This document shows positions 16,493-25,315 of a stretch of DNA of 64,000 bases, in pieces (the stretch's first letter is position 1; each line of letters starts with the position of its first letter). The DNA is from Mycolicibacterium rutilum (GTDB taxonomy: Bacteria; Actinomycetota; Actinomycetes; Mycobacteriales; Mycobacteriaceae). The stretch covers positions 248,001 through 312,000 of the forward strand of contig NZ_LT629971.1 in assembly GCF_900108565.1 (NCBI RefSeq), written 5' to 3'. Under the pieces are notes generated by a model that saw only the letters and a list, made by a program, of their open reading frames with translations, did not search any database and was not told the DNA's origin. Position numbers and translations under genes: made by a program.

Positions 16493-17425
16493 TTAGCTTG
16501 ATTGCTGGTTGATCCGTGCGGTGATCTCGAAGTCGATTGGTGAGATCATTCCCAGTGAACTATGCCGCCTGCCATGGTTGTAGTAGCGAAGGTAATTGTC
16601 AAGTCCCGCAGTCAAATTCGCGTACGTGGTGAAGGCATGCCGCTTGTAGTACTCGTGTTTGACCGTCGACCACAGTGATTCGGACCCGGCGTTGTCCCAA
16701 CATATGCCGGTGGCCCCCATAGAGCGGCGCAGGCCGTGATCGGAGCAGGCTTTGGCCAGGTCGTGACTGGTGTATTGACTGCCCCTGTCGCTGTGCAGGA
16801 TGGTGCCGGCCACCGACCCGCCGCGGGTGAACACCGCCGCGTTCACCGCCTGCTCGACAAGCTCGGTACGCATGTGGTCGGCCACCGACCAGCCCAGCAC
16901 CCGTCGTGAGTGCTCGTCGCGGATCGCACACAGATAGGCATCCCCTTCACCGCAGGTCAGATAGGTGATGTCGGAGGTCCACACCGCATCGAGGCGGCCC
17001 TGATCGAAGACCCGGTCCACCCGGTCGGGCGGAAACGACGCCGCCGGATCGACGATGGTGGTTTTGACCTTGAAGGTGCGCGGGCTGATGCCCTCGATGC
17101 CCATCTCGGCCATGATCGCCGCGACGGTGTTGACCGACACCGAGACCCCAGCGGCGTGCAGGTCGGCGGTGATGCGTGGTGAGCCGTAGGTGCGCTTCGA
17201 TTCCTGCCAGTGAGCCAGGATCTTGACCTCCAGGTCGCGGCGCCACTGCTGCCGCGGCGTGGGTTCGGTGCGTCGCTGCCGTGCTTCCCAGGCGTAGTAA
17301 CCCGAGCGTGAGACGCCGAGGAGTTCGGTCAGTGTGGCGATGTCGTGGTCGGCGCACTCCGCGGCGATGAGCTCAAACCGACTCACCGATGTTGCTGTGC
17401 CGCAAAGTACGCCGATACTTTTTTC
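16493..17425 (-). CDS. IS3-family transposase OrfB (frameshift-dependent)
   Basis: The integrase half of the transposase. DDE residues are visible in VWTSDITYLT, TILHSDRGSQYTS and WDNAGSESLWSTVKHE, after a HTH_21-type segment (LTELLGVSRSGYYAWEARQ). It ends with YNHGRRHSSLGMISPIDFE, the standard OrfB tail. Its frame is -1 relative to OrfA and is entered at the slippery A-AAA-AAG at 17424-17418 (minus strand), giving the OrfAB fusion. The same frame is open upstream to 17572 without a good start. Confidence 0.9.
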   Translation of the reverse strand, partial: EKSIGVLCGTATSVSRFELIAAECADHDIATLTELLGVSRSGYYAWEARQRRTEPTPRQQWRRDLEVKILAHWQESKRTYGSPRITADLHAAGVSVSVNTVAAIMAEMGIEGISPRTFKVKTTIVDPAASFPPDRVDRVFDQGRLDAVWTSDITYLTCGEGDAYLCAIRDEHSRRVLGWSVADHMRTELVEQAVNAAVFTRGGSVAGTILHSDRGSQYTSHDLAKACSDHGLRRSMGATGICWDNAGSESLWSTVKHEYYKRHAFTTYANLTAGLDNYLRYYNHGRRHSSLGMISPIDFEITARINQQSS

Positions 17426-17700
17426 AAGAAGGCGATATCGCGGTCCTTCTCGGCGAGTTCGGCACGCAGCCGCACCAACTCGGCGCGTTCGCGCGCTGTC
17501 AGATCGCCTTCTGGGGGCCCGTGGCGGACATCGCTGGCTATCCCGTCGCGGACCCGCTCCTGGCGCACCCACTTGCCCAGCAAGCTCTCGTGCAGGTTGA
17601 GTTCGCGGGCCACCTCCGAGACCGGCCGCCCCCCGTCAATCACCCGACGAGCAGCCTCCACCTTGAATTCGGGTGTGAACGACCGACGCGTCCGCGACAT
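17383..17700 (-). CDS. IS3-family OrfA
   Basis: A 105-residue protein from ATG 17700 (MSRTRRSFTPEFKVEAARR). The HTH region (VIDGGRPVSEVARELNLHES) is followed by a leucine-zipper-like coiled coil (RAELVRLRAELAEKDRDIAFLKK), as in all IS3 OrfA proteins. The -1 frameshift signal to OrfB lies inside the coiled-coil end; without it translation stops at 17383. OrfA alone is usually a regulator of transposition. Confidence 0.9.
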   Translation of the reverse strand: MSRTRRSFTPEFKVEAARRVIDGGRPVSEVARELNLHESLLGKWVRQERVRDGIASDVRHGPPEGDLTARERAELVRLRAELAEKDRDIAFLKKVSAYFAAQQHR

Positions 17701-18300
17701 GTCGACATCCTTCCAGCAGGACACCGTCCCGCTATGTCAGGTGTCCACTGAAACTGGGGAACCTCCATTTCATCTCGCGCGGTGATCTTTTCGGACTAGC
17801 GCGATCCGGAAGCCTCGTCGACGTATTCGTCGCTTCCTACATTTGGGGAGTCGGCCGGGTTGGATACGGTCCTCGCCGCCTTCGTACGATCATCGACTCG
17901 ACCGCTGGTCGGCTCAACGAGATGCTTTTCCGAGCCGCTGACGCAGCTGCGAAGGATCCTATTGGTGGGTACATGATGTTCTACGGCGGCGAGGATCCGA
18001 AGAATCGTGCGGCGCCCAATTCACCGCCATATGCCCGAATCCATGGCCTCGGTCCCGCCTTCTTCACAAAGTTTCTGTATTTCACTTCGTCGACTTCGTT
18101 GATCCTCGACAACGTGCTGGCACGAAAGGTCCACGAACTAAGCGGATTACCGTACCTCGTCAGAAGCGGCGGTCAGTCATACGTTTGGACCCCCTACCGG
18201 TACGCGGTGTACTTGCACTGGATGTCTCAGACCGCCGACACCCTGAATTGCGCGCCTGACGAACTCGAGTTGAGTCTGTTTCGGATGCGTCGCGCCTAGG

Positions 18301-18346
18301 CTGCGGGACGTTGAGCCGTCGCGCCAGGTGACGGCCTGGTGTTCGG
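18301..18346 (-). pseudogene. Scraps of the NERD-helicase gene
   Basis: 18301-18329 matches 7833-7861 (end of the helicase gene, peptide LARRLNVPQ) at about 28 of 29 bases. The next 18 or so bases match a different part of the same gene near 8852. Two non-adjacent fragments are thus joined directly behind the split OGG-fold gene. The rest of 18347-18490 holds nothing I recognise. Confidence 0.75.
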
Positions 18347-18490
18347 GTGTCCCGGCGGTTCAATGCGCGGGGCCGGCGCTCACGTGGAGCATTCGCCCGC
18401 CCGAATCGGATCGGGTATCCCGACGACGGCTGAAGCGCGAAAATAGCGGTTCCTGCCCGGGACAGTGGCCGGCTGCATCGTTGATGGCAT

Positions 18491-21400
18491 TCAGTCCGGT
18501 TCTACCTCCGGCAACATTCGTTTCTCCTCGGCCGCTTCGACGAACGCATTGAGGGTCGCTATCAGGCGCATATCTTCGACCGTGCGGGCACGCGTATCGA
18601 GCAGGGTTTCGGTGCATACCAGATAGGCCAGGCAGCGGGCGCGACTCACCGCCACGTTGAGGCGATTCCGAGAGAATAAGAAATCCACGCCGCGGGTAAG
18701 GTCTTCACCGCTGGAGGTGGCCATGCTGAAGAACACGACCGCAGCCTCGCGGCCCTGGAACTTGTCGACTGTACCCACAGGAACACCAGTGAGATGCGAG
18801 TGCTCTGCGAGTCGGGCCTTGATCGTGTTGACCTGATCGTTGAACGGCGCCACGACCATGAAGTCGTTTGGCGCCAGAGGCTTCAGATCCCCCTTTTGGT
18901 TCGTCCACTGGGACCCCATCAACAAAGACAACTGCTCGACGACCGCGTCGGCTTCCTCGACTGACGATGTGCGATTACCAACATGGTCCACCCGCACCCA
19001 CCGAAGTCCGGTTCCAGCGACAGTGGACTGCTGCTCGCAATCGGGGTGGCTGTGCAGCTGGCCTTCGTAGATTTGCTGCGAGATGAACTTACAGACATCG
19101 GGATGCATCCGCCGCGTCTCTTCTAGAAACACCCCCCGTTCGGCGGGAAGCAGCGTCGCCTCACCCACGATGTGATCCAGCACGCTGCATCCGGAAATGC
19201 CTGGGTGGCTGCCCTGGGCGACTTGCGGTAGTTGCAGCGGATCGCCGAAAAGCACCACATTGTGTGCTGAACCCGACGCCGCCAACGCGTCCGCCAGCGC
19301 CAGTTGGCCGGCCTCGTCGACCAGTAGGACATCAACTGGTGCGTCCCGCATGACCGGGTTGGAGAACAGCCATGTAGTGCCCGCGACCACGTTGTACTCG
19401 TCGCGGGCGGCCCGAGCATTGTCGCTTGTGTACGTCACGCCGTACAACGGATTTCTCTGTCCGGCACCATCTTTGCAGACCGCACGCAGCAGATCACCTT
19501 CGCCGGACTCCGCAAGAGCCTCGACCGCAGCCTCGAGTAAGTTTGCAATCGCGTGATGGCTAACAGCGGTGATTCCAATTCGCTTCCCAGCCCGTACCAG
19601 AGCGCGGACCAATCGCGCTGCACGGTAGGTCTTTCCTGTACCCGGCGGACCCTGCACCGCCACCACGCTGTGATCAAGCCGGGTGACCCAATCAGTCATA
19701 TCGTCGAGGTCGTCCACGAACGCCTCGCGCACCGTGGCATCAGTAAGCCGTGGCAGGGCACGCTGCAGCAGCGCCAATGTCACCGGGCTGGGATCACGGT
19801 TCTCCAGAAAGTTGATCGCAAAGGCGCGCAGCGCCTCGAATTTCACCGTCGCGTCGACCCAATCGTGCACTACAGCCACCCGTGGAATGTAGCCGGCCTG
19901 TTGTAGTTTCTCTCCCCACAGGAGGTCAAGGGTGAGCGCATTGCGATCGAGCTTGACGATGCTCGGGTACAGCCGTTCTCCGGTGGGAGCGGCGATCATG
20001 ATTTTCCCGCCCATACGCGGGAATCGATCGATGTCTTGGGGAGGGAACGCGAACCGCATGGCCGGAGTGATCGAATTACCCTGCTTTCCAGTCCTTTCAA
20101 TCAGCCCCACCGGACTCAGATTGGCGATGACCTCGGAATCATCGAAAAGGTCCGAGGGATCCGCTACGAGCTTCGCCTTCTTGGGCGCGAGGTAGGCAAA
20201 CCACTCGTCGCGCCAGTAACACAGAAGGTCGCCGAGGTTGTGGTGGTCGGTCCCGATTGAAAATTCATGCAACCTGGCGATGGTTTCGTCGAGCTCCGGT
20301 AGATCCTGGTCGGGGTCGGTGACCGCAGGGCGCCACGGCGTTCCGGGAGGACGATGGTCGACCAGCCAGTCGCGTAGCGCCAGGGTCGCGCGGACGTCAT
20401 CCTCGTTGTAGGCGGCAATGGCATCGAGGGCGGCCTGGTCATGCTCAGTCATGAAGCGTTCATACTGTAGGACCGCGCCGGCGCCTTTATCGATCTCGTG
20501 GCTGCGTTCGAAGTCGGTCAGCCGCTCGAGGTGCTTCAAACCGTAGGATTCAGTTCCCACCTGGATGCTGTTGCGGGCCACTAGCAACAGATCGACGAAC
20601 GCTCCGGTATCAATGAGTTCGGCGAGTAAAAGCTCTGCGATACCGTGAGTTTCAGCCAGCCGTTGCAACGCGGACCGTTCAGTGTGGTTGTAGTGGTAGA
20701 CGTGCATACCGGGGAACCGTTCACGCCGCTGGATGAGGTAGTCGACAAGCTGCTCGACTGCGGCCGCTTCCTCACCCAAATCGTGCGCCCACCAATGCCG
20801 ATATCTCCAGCAGTCTTCGCCATTCCGTTCAATAAGCCCGAACAGGAAGAACAACCCTGTATCGGCGCGCCAGAAGGGGTGGCCCTCGAAGTCGAGGAAA
20901 ACGTCTCCTGTATCCGGTTCCGGCAGCATCTCAAACCCATGACCCCAGGGCTCGTCACCGGATTCGATCAGTTCGAACGGCGGTCGCTTGTCAGACAGCT
21001 GGCGTGCCGCCAGCTGTAAGGAGGCCTGTCCGCGAAGCCGGGACAGACGGTCCGCCGGCAAACCGACCACTGGACTCTCGCCGGTGGCCAGGGTCGTCAA
21101 CGTGGAGATGTCCGCTTCGACCAACGCAGCGATATCGGGCTTGCGAATGTTCGCAACGTAGATCAAAGAATCGGCGTCACGCCACTGGGCCTCACACGTG
21201 GGCTGGAACTCGCAGAACTCGCAGTGCGGACACTTCTCGGGAACCGTCCCCGCCGCACCATCGGTCAGTGCGGACGCGAGTTGGCCTTGCAGGCGGCGCC
21301 AGTAAGGCTGGAAATCGACGACTCGGAGGGTTTCCAGTTGCCCGGAACCGAGCCAGATATGCATTTTCTCAGGCGCCCGACCAGTCAGCGCTTCGATGGC

Positions 21401-21886
21401 GTCGGCGTAGAAGCAAAGCTGCAACACGTGCCCAGGCTTGGCTTCGATACGCGTGAGCTTGGCGTCGACCGGCTCGAAATTGATCTCGCCCGTAACAGGG
21501 TCCTGCACCCGCACGAGGAAGTCTGCGACCCCTCGGATCCCGTTGTTGACGAAAGGCATCTGGTAGATGACATCGTGATTGGCGAATAACGGGTTACCAA
21601 CCGTCTCAACCCATGCTGAGAACGTCTGGCCATCCGCTTTCCCCGGTACCTCCAGGATGCTCTTGCCTTGTTGGCGGTAGTGGGCCAGGCATTCCTGCTC
21701 GTGGGTCAGGCCTTTGTCCAACAGAAGCTTTGCGAATGATCCGAAGGTCATCTCCGGCTTGGGGCGCGTCCCGTCATCTACCTCGGCAGTGAGAGTCAGG
21801 TAATGCGGACAGTCCAGCCAAGCCGTCACCTTCGACGGAGTCAGGAGTCGTTGCGTCGGAGCTCTGGTCATCGGTGTGCCGCCCAT
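18491..21886 (-). CDS. TM0106-family RecB-like nuclease fused to SF1 helicase
   Basis: A 1131-residue protein (the start may be ATG 21871). Residues about 15-500 form the TM0106 RecB-like nuclease part: TPSKVTAWLDCPHYLTL at the N-terminus, FEPVDAKLTRIEAK in the core, and a Cys cluster CPHCEFCEFQPTC suited to an iron-sulfur or zinc site. An RNase H-like segment DVFLDFEGHPFW..HVYHYNHTERSAL lies in the middle. The C-terminal third is a DNA2/UPF1-type helicase: QGPPGTGKTYRAARL (about residue 745), VLLVDEAGQLALADAL, LFGDPLQLPQV, LEETRRMHP, VGTVDKFQGREAAVVF and SRNRLNVAVSRAR. It probably unwinds and degrades DNA. It may be the last gene of the operon beginning at 25092, 73 bases downstream of the HEPN-like gene. 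Confidence 0.88.
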   Translation of the reverse strand: MGGTPMTRAPTQRLLTPSKVTAWLDCPHYLTLTAEVDDGTRPKPEMTFGSFAKLLLDKGLTHEQECLAHYRQQGKSILEVPGKADGQTFSAWVETVGNPLFANHDVIYQMPFVNNGIRGVADFLVRVQDPVTGEINFEPVDAKLTRIEAKPGHVLQLCFYADAIEALTGRAPEKMHIWLGSGQLETLRVVDFQPYWRRLQGQLASALTDGAAGTVPEKCPHCEFCEFQPTCEAQWRDADSLIYVANIRKPDIAALVEADISTLTTLATGESPVVGLPADRLSRLRGQASLQLAARQLSDKRPPFELIESGDEPWGHGFEMLPEPDTGDVFLDFEGHPFWRADTGLFFLFGLIERNGEDCWRYRHWWAHDLGEEAAAVEQLVDYLIQRRERFPGMHVYHYNHTERSALQRLAETHGIAELLLAELIDTGAFVDLLLVARNSIQVGTESYGLKHLERLTDFERSHEIDKGAGAVLQYERFMTEHDQAALDAIAAYNEDDVRATLALRDWLVDHRPPGTPWRPAVTDPDQDLPELDETIARLHEFSIGTDHHNLGDLLCYWRDEWFAYLAPKKAKLVADPSDLFDDSEVIANLSPVGLIERTGKQGNSITPAMRFAFPPQDIDRFPRMGGKIMIAAPTGERLYPSIVKLDRNALTLDLLWGEKLQQAGYIPRVAVVHDWVDATVKFEALRAFAINFLENRDPSPVTLALLQRALPRLTDATVREAFVDDLDDMTDWVTRLDHSVVAVQGPPGTGKTYRAARLVRALVRAGKRIGITAVSHHAIANLLEAAVEALAESGEGDLLRAVCKDGAGQRNPLYGVTYTSDNARAARDEYNVVAGTTWLFSNPVMRDAPVDVLLVDEAGQLALADALAASGSAHNVVLFGDPLQLPQVAQGSHPGISGCSVLDHIVGEATLLPAERGVFLEETRRMHPDVCKFISQQIYEGQLHSHPDCEQQSTVAGTGLRWVRVDHVGNRTSSVEEADAVVEQLSLLMGSQWTNQKGDLKPLAPNDFMVVAPFNDQVNTIKARLAEHSHLTGVPVGTVDKFQGREAAVVFFSMATSSGEDLTRGVDFLFSRNRLNVAVSRARCLAYLVCTETLLDTRARTVEDMRLIATLNAFVEAAEEKRMLPEVEPD

Positions 21887-21959
21887 CTAATTCTGGGCGA
21901 TAGATACCTACCGATCTGCATAAGTCATACGCCCCGATTCATGACGTTCCCATGGCCGA

Positions 21960-22301
21960 TCACTGCTGCAACTCCCGCACCGCGCGGACCAACTGGCGGA
22001 TCTCCGAAACGGTGGGTTGAAGTTCGTAGGCGTGGTGGTGAACCGCCCGGCTGAGTCGGTGCCACACTCGCCGGGTGCGCTCACCCTCGGCACCTCGGAC
22101 AGCGCCTAGCGCAATAATTTTGGACCTGGTGGTCGGATAGCCCAGCGTCGGCGACACCCACGACGCGCTCTGTTCTTCGATCCACTCCTCCAGAACCGAG
22201 CGGGCCAGCAGCGCAGCGGTTCGCGGTCCACGCGCACCGAGACCGAACTGGCCATCGAGGAGCTTGTCGGCGTAGTCGAGGAACGCGGCGCGCGATGTCA
22301 C
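21960..22301 (-). CDS. Small HEPN-like protein
   Basis: A 113-residue, all-helical protein. The start GTG 22301 overlaps the preceding gene stop (GTGA), so the two are coupled; the longer upstream frame lies inside that gene. Near the C-terminus RVWHRLSRAVHHHAYEL contains Arg-x5-His followed by more His, as in the RX4-6H motif of HEPN ribonucleases, then a closing helix (PTVSEIRQLVRAVREL). HEPN proteins often act as RNA-cleaving toxins or as small regulatory partners in defence systems. The assignment rests on this motif and helical content only. Confidence 0.55.
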   Translation of the reverse strand: MTSRAAFLDYADKLLDGQFGLGARGPRTAALLARSVLEEWIEEQSASWVSPTLGYPTTRSKIIALGAVRGAEGERTRRVWHRLSRAVHHHAYELQPTVSEIRQLVRAVRELQQ

Positions 22302-24766
22302 GGCGAGAGCTTCCGGAGGTCTTCGGTCGCCAACCGCGTCTGTCTGACCGCCTCTGTGTAGTCCTGGATCCCCTTGTGCGCACCCTTGGTAGCCACCGAC
22401 ATCGCCGCACGGCGCGCAGATCCACCCGCGAGCCACTTCTCGAATGCGTTGTCGTCGGCTGGATCAACGGCGAGGCCCACTCGAAGCCGAGTCGTGGTCG
22501 CGTTCTCCCACGCCTCCTCCAGTTCAGCCCGCGACCGGCCTGCGGTCAGAAGCCGCGACGAGAACACATCCCACGCCGATGTTTCAATCGCCTCGCGACA
22601 CAAGACTGGAACGGCCTTCTTCTTGATGTCGTCCGGGACCGCGTCGTCGACAGCAATCGCGAAAGCGTCCTCCAACAAGCGGTCAGCAGGACGCGTCGAC
22701 TCCGTCACCGAGACAACAGAGTTCGCGGCCCGCGTGAGTTCGACGATCCGCGCCGGAGCACGCGAGACGCGGATTGCCGACGGCAGTCGATCGTCATGCG
22801 TAAAGACGATGACCTGACGGGTCTGGGCGAGCCGGACGAGCACCTCGAGGAACCCGTCGATCTTGGACGGGTCCATGGCTTGGATCGGGTCGTCGAGGAC
22901 CAGGAACCGGAAAGGGCTCGACGGGGACGTCGCGCGAGGAATGAAGATCGCCAGCGAAAGCGCCTGCAGCTCACCTTGACTCATCACCCCGAATGCGTCG
23001 GTACCGGAGCCGTCGACGTCGGCCTTCAACACCACGCGGCGCGAGGTCTTCTGACCCTCGAGGCGGATTTCTCCGAGGTCGACGTTGCTCTCCTGGCGCA
23101 GAGCCGCCCAGATCTCCTTGGCCTCCTCGGCGAGCGGGGCAATTCGTTGATTGCGGAGTTCGCCGGCGTTTCTCTGCAGCCACTTGAGCGCCTCGTCGGC
23201 GACCTTGAGCTTGGGTGCGGCTTCGGCGGCGCGTTCAGACTTGCGAACCCATTCGGCGAGCTCGAGCGCGACCGGTCCCCAGGCATCGGCGCGGAGCTGG
23301 ATCAGTTGTGCGGCTTCCTGACGGAGGGTCGCGTAGGTCTCACGCAGCACGCCGAGAGGTTTTGAGATGTGTTCGACGAGGGCGATTTCGCCGTCGGCGG
23401 GCAGTTTCACAAAGGCGTCGTATGCCTCACGCGCAGCGGCGAGCGTCGTCAGGTCCGGGTCAGTTGGAGGAGGCGCAGCGACTTCCCGCACGGCGGTCAT
23501 GAGCGCCGAGCGCGCCTGGGCGGTCGCGGCACGCGCGGCGGTGAGGGCCTGCGCTGCCTCTTGGTCCTGTTCCAAGGCGGCACGGGCGGCGACGGCCCAC
23601 GTTTCGTCGAGCGTTCCGTGTCCGCAGACGGGGCACTTCTGATCGCCGAAGTGCTCGTGAAAGTCGAGGCCGCGCTCCAGCAGCTGGGCGCGCTCGGCAG
23701 CCAGCGCGTCGGACCGCTGTGCTTCCTGGCGTTGACTCTCGGCAGCAGACCGCAGTGCTTCGCATTTGAGCGCGAGATCATCCGGATCGGGCGCGGACAG
23801 CCGTTCGGCGCGCAGCCACGCCTGCGGAACGGCCGCGTCGGAGCCGTCGGTGATGAGCGGGCGCACGGCGTCGAGGTCCGGTTTGGTCTTGCGGAGCTGC
23901 GCCAGCGCCGTGGCGGCGCGGGGGTCGTCGTGAGACTCCAGGGTCGGCTTGAGTGCGTCCCGCGTCTTGCGGAGGTCGGCGGCGGGTTGGCGCAGCTGTT
24001 TGACCTCGACGTCGAGAAGCGTGATGGCGTCGTTGAGCTGTTCGAGGCCAAGGAGCTTGTAGAGCTGGTCGTAGAAGGCGCTGGGGCTGCCCTCGAGGAT
24101 GCCGCTCAACTCGTCGTAGCTGAGCAGCGGGCGGTACATCTCCAGCGCTGTCTGCCAGCCCAGCGCCGCGATGTCTTCCTGCTTCATGCCGGCGCGCTGG
24201 ACCCAGGTTTTGCAGTCACTGACCGCGACGTCGCCGGAGGGCCAGTCGACACCGATGACCGCGGTGCCGGAGCCCTCCTCGGCCAGGCCGACGCGAATCC
24301 CGGACGTCTCACCGGCGTGCAGATTGCGCCAGTCCAGCGACCAGATCGCGGGCTTGTTCTTCCAGCGCGAGTTGGTGCCGGTGAGGGCGAGCTCAAGGCC
24401 TTCGGCCAGGCTTGATTTGCCGGAGCCGTTGCGGCCGGCGACGACGGTGAGGCCTGGACCTGGCGTCAGCGGCAGTATGGCCTGGGGGCCGATGCCGCGG
24501 AAGCCCTCGACGGTGATCGACGTCAGATAGGCACCGGTCGGCTCGGCCGTGGTGGCGGTGGGTGTGGTGAGGGACTCGACGAGTTCGGTCCGTGTGGTCT
24601 CGTCACCGAGCACCTCGGACAGATCGCCCGATCCCTCCAGGGCGGCCAGAACGACCAGTCGAGCTTCCTCGCTGAGGTCGGGGTCATCGTCGGCACGGGC
24701 GAGGACGTGGTTCTTTAGCCGGGCGTCGGAGACGGCACCGCCCTCGTCGGTAGTCGTCGACGTCAT
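22298..24766 (-). CDS. Zinc-hook SMC/RecF-like ABC ATPase
   Basis: An 822-residue protein from ATG 24766, overlapping the preceding gene by ATGA. Walker A GRNGSGKSSL (residues 111-120) follows a FRGIGPQAILPL strand typical of RecF/SbcC proteins. A long coiled-coil region carries a zinc-hook motif CPVCGHG at about residues 375-381. Signature GVMSQGELQALSLAIFIP and Walker B FRFLVLDDPIQAMD follow, with an H-loop VIVFTHDDRLP. A C-terminal helical region of about 180 residues (LLEDAFAIAVDD, CREAIETSAWDVFSSR) follows the ATPase. Such ATPases sense DNA structures and control nuclease partners. The 110 residues before Walker A are unusual for plain RecF relatives. Confidence 0.85.
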   Translation of the reverse strand: MTSTTTDEGGAVSDARLKNHVLARADDDPDLSEEARLVVLAALEGSGDLSEVLGDETTRTELVESLTTPTATTAEPTGAYLTSITVEGFRGIGPQAILPLTPGPGLTVVAGRNGSGKSSLAEGLELALTGTNSRWKNKPAIWSLDWRNLHAGETSGIRVGLAEEGSGTAVIGVDWPSGDVAVSDCKTWVQRAGMKQEDIAALGWQTALEMYRPLLSYDELSGILEGSPSAFYDQLYKLLGLEQLNDAITLLDVEVKQLRQPAADLRKTRDALKPTLESHDDPRAATALAQLRKTKPDLDAVRPLITDGSDAAVPQAWLRAERLSAPDPDDLALKCEALRSAAESQRQEAQRSDALAAERAQLLERGLDFHEHFGDQKCPVCGHGTLDETWAVAARAALEQDQEAAQALTAARAATAQARSALMTAVREVAAPPPTDPDLTTLAAAREAYDAFVKLPADGEIALVEHISKPLGVLRETYATLRQEAAQLIQLRADAWGPVALELAEWVRKSERAAEAAPKLKVADEALKWLQRNAGELRNQRIAPLAEEAKEIWAALRQESNVDLGEIRLEGQKTSRRVVLKADVDGSGTDAFGVMSQGELQALSLAIFIPRATSPSSPFRFLVLDDPIQAMDPSKIDGFLEVLVRLAQTRQVIVFTHDDRLPSAIRVSRAPARIVELTRAANSVVSVTESTRPADRLLEDAFAIAVDDAVPDDIKKKAVPVLCREAIETSAWDVFSSRLLTAGRSRAELEEAWENATTTRLRVGLAVDPADDNAFEKWLAGGSARRAAMSVATKGAHKGIQDYTEAVRQTRLATEDLRKLSP

Positions 24767-25092
24767 CGGGCGTCGGGATCTGGATCGATCGCTTCCAGCC
24801 ACAGGCGCATGGCAAAGCCTCCCCGCTTCTCACGCTTCGTTCGTGCGACCTCGCCGATGGTATCGAGGCTGACGCCGTGTTCGACGGCGATCGCAGCGAG
24901 GACTTCGAGGACGTCCGCCGCCTCCTCCAGCACCGATTCTGTTGTTTGCGCAGCTGAGAGCTCCGCGGCTTCCTCGTGCAGCTTGTCCAGCAGGGCGCTG
25001 CGATAGGCGTTCGTAGACAACGTCACAACGTGGGGCGTTCGACCTGACTCCCGAATCATTTCGGGAACCCTGTCTCGAACGAGTTTGCCCAC
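24763..25092 (-). CDS. MazG/HisE-like nucleotide pyrophosphohydrolase
   Basis: A 109-residue all-alpha protein. GTG 25092 (MGKLVRDRVPEMI) is preferred because GGGGGA lies six bases upstream; an ATG at 25113 is possible. Acidic helices supply the metal site: LLDKLHEEAAELSAA and SVLEEAADVLEVLAAI (E-x2-E and E-x2-D patterns of MazG/PRA-PH enzymes). It is first in an operon with the zinc-hook ATPase (4-base overlap) and the HEPN-like gene. It would cleave an NTP or a modified nucleotide to the monophosphate; a role in nucleotide signalling or depletion during infection is inference. Confidence 0.8.
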   Translation of the reverse strand: MGKLVRDRVPEMIRESGRTPHVVTLSTNAYRSALLDKLHEEAAELSAAQTTESVLEEAADVLEVLAAIAVEHGVSLDTIGEVARTKREKRGGFAMRLWLEAIDPDPDAR

Positions 25093-25315
25093 ACAATCCC
25101 CCAATCTCGTCATAATGCGATAGTGCTGTTGTACCGTCCGGCCCGGACAGCGACGCTCGTTGTCGGTGCCAGTCGCCATACTGCGCTCTGCGGTCGTAAC
25201 GCAAAACAACCGGCGACCGCACACGGGATCAGGGGGACTCGACATTGCACTCTGAAGCGCCGTTGACCTCGAAAGTCCTGAGTCATGATCGAGAAGTAGG
25301 TGCGCACAGTTGTCA

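Larger units (their letters stand above)
16466..17767 (-). mobile_element. IS3-family insertion sequence
   Basis: About 1.3 kb with orfA/orfB and imperfect ends GGTTCCCC-N7-GTGGACAC (left, from 16468) and the same inverted at right. TTT occurs on both sides (16463-16465 and 17768-17770), a likely 3-bp target duplication that also restores the host gene frame when removed. Exact outer boundaries are uncertain by one or two bases. Confidence 0.82.
16266..18299 (+). pseudogene. OGG-fold (8-oxoguanine glycosylase-like) gene split by an IS3 element
   Basis: The left part starts at ATG 16266 (MSYPYDSQASEE) and reads in frame to GAT TT at 16465. The right part resumes at 17771 in the matching frame (ISRGDLFGLARSGSLVDVFVASY, GRVGYGPRR, ARIHGLGPAFFTKFLYF, LILDNVLARKV) and ends at 18299. 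Removing the insertion and one TTT copy gives a continuous 242-codon frame. The right half resembles the helix-hairpin-helix OGG-fold proteins found in bacterial accessory regions (GLGPAFFTKFLYF is the hairpin-like motif). Whether the ancestor cleaved DNA is unknown. Confidence 0.75.
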
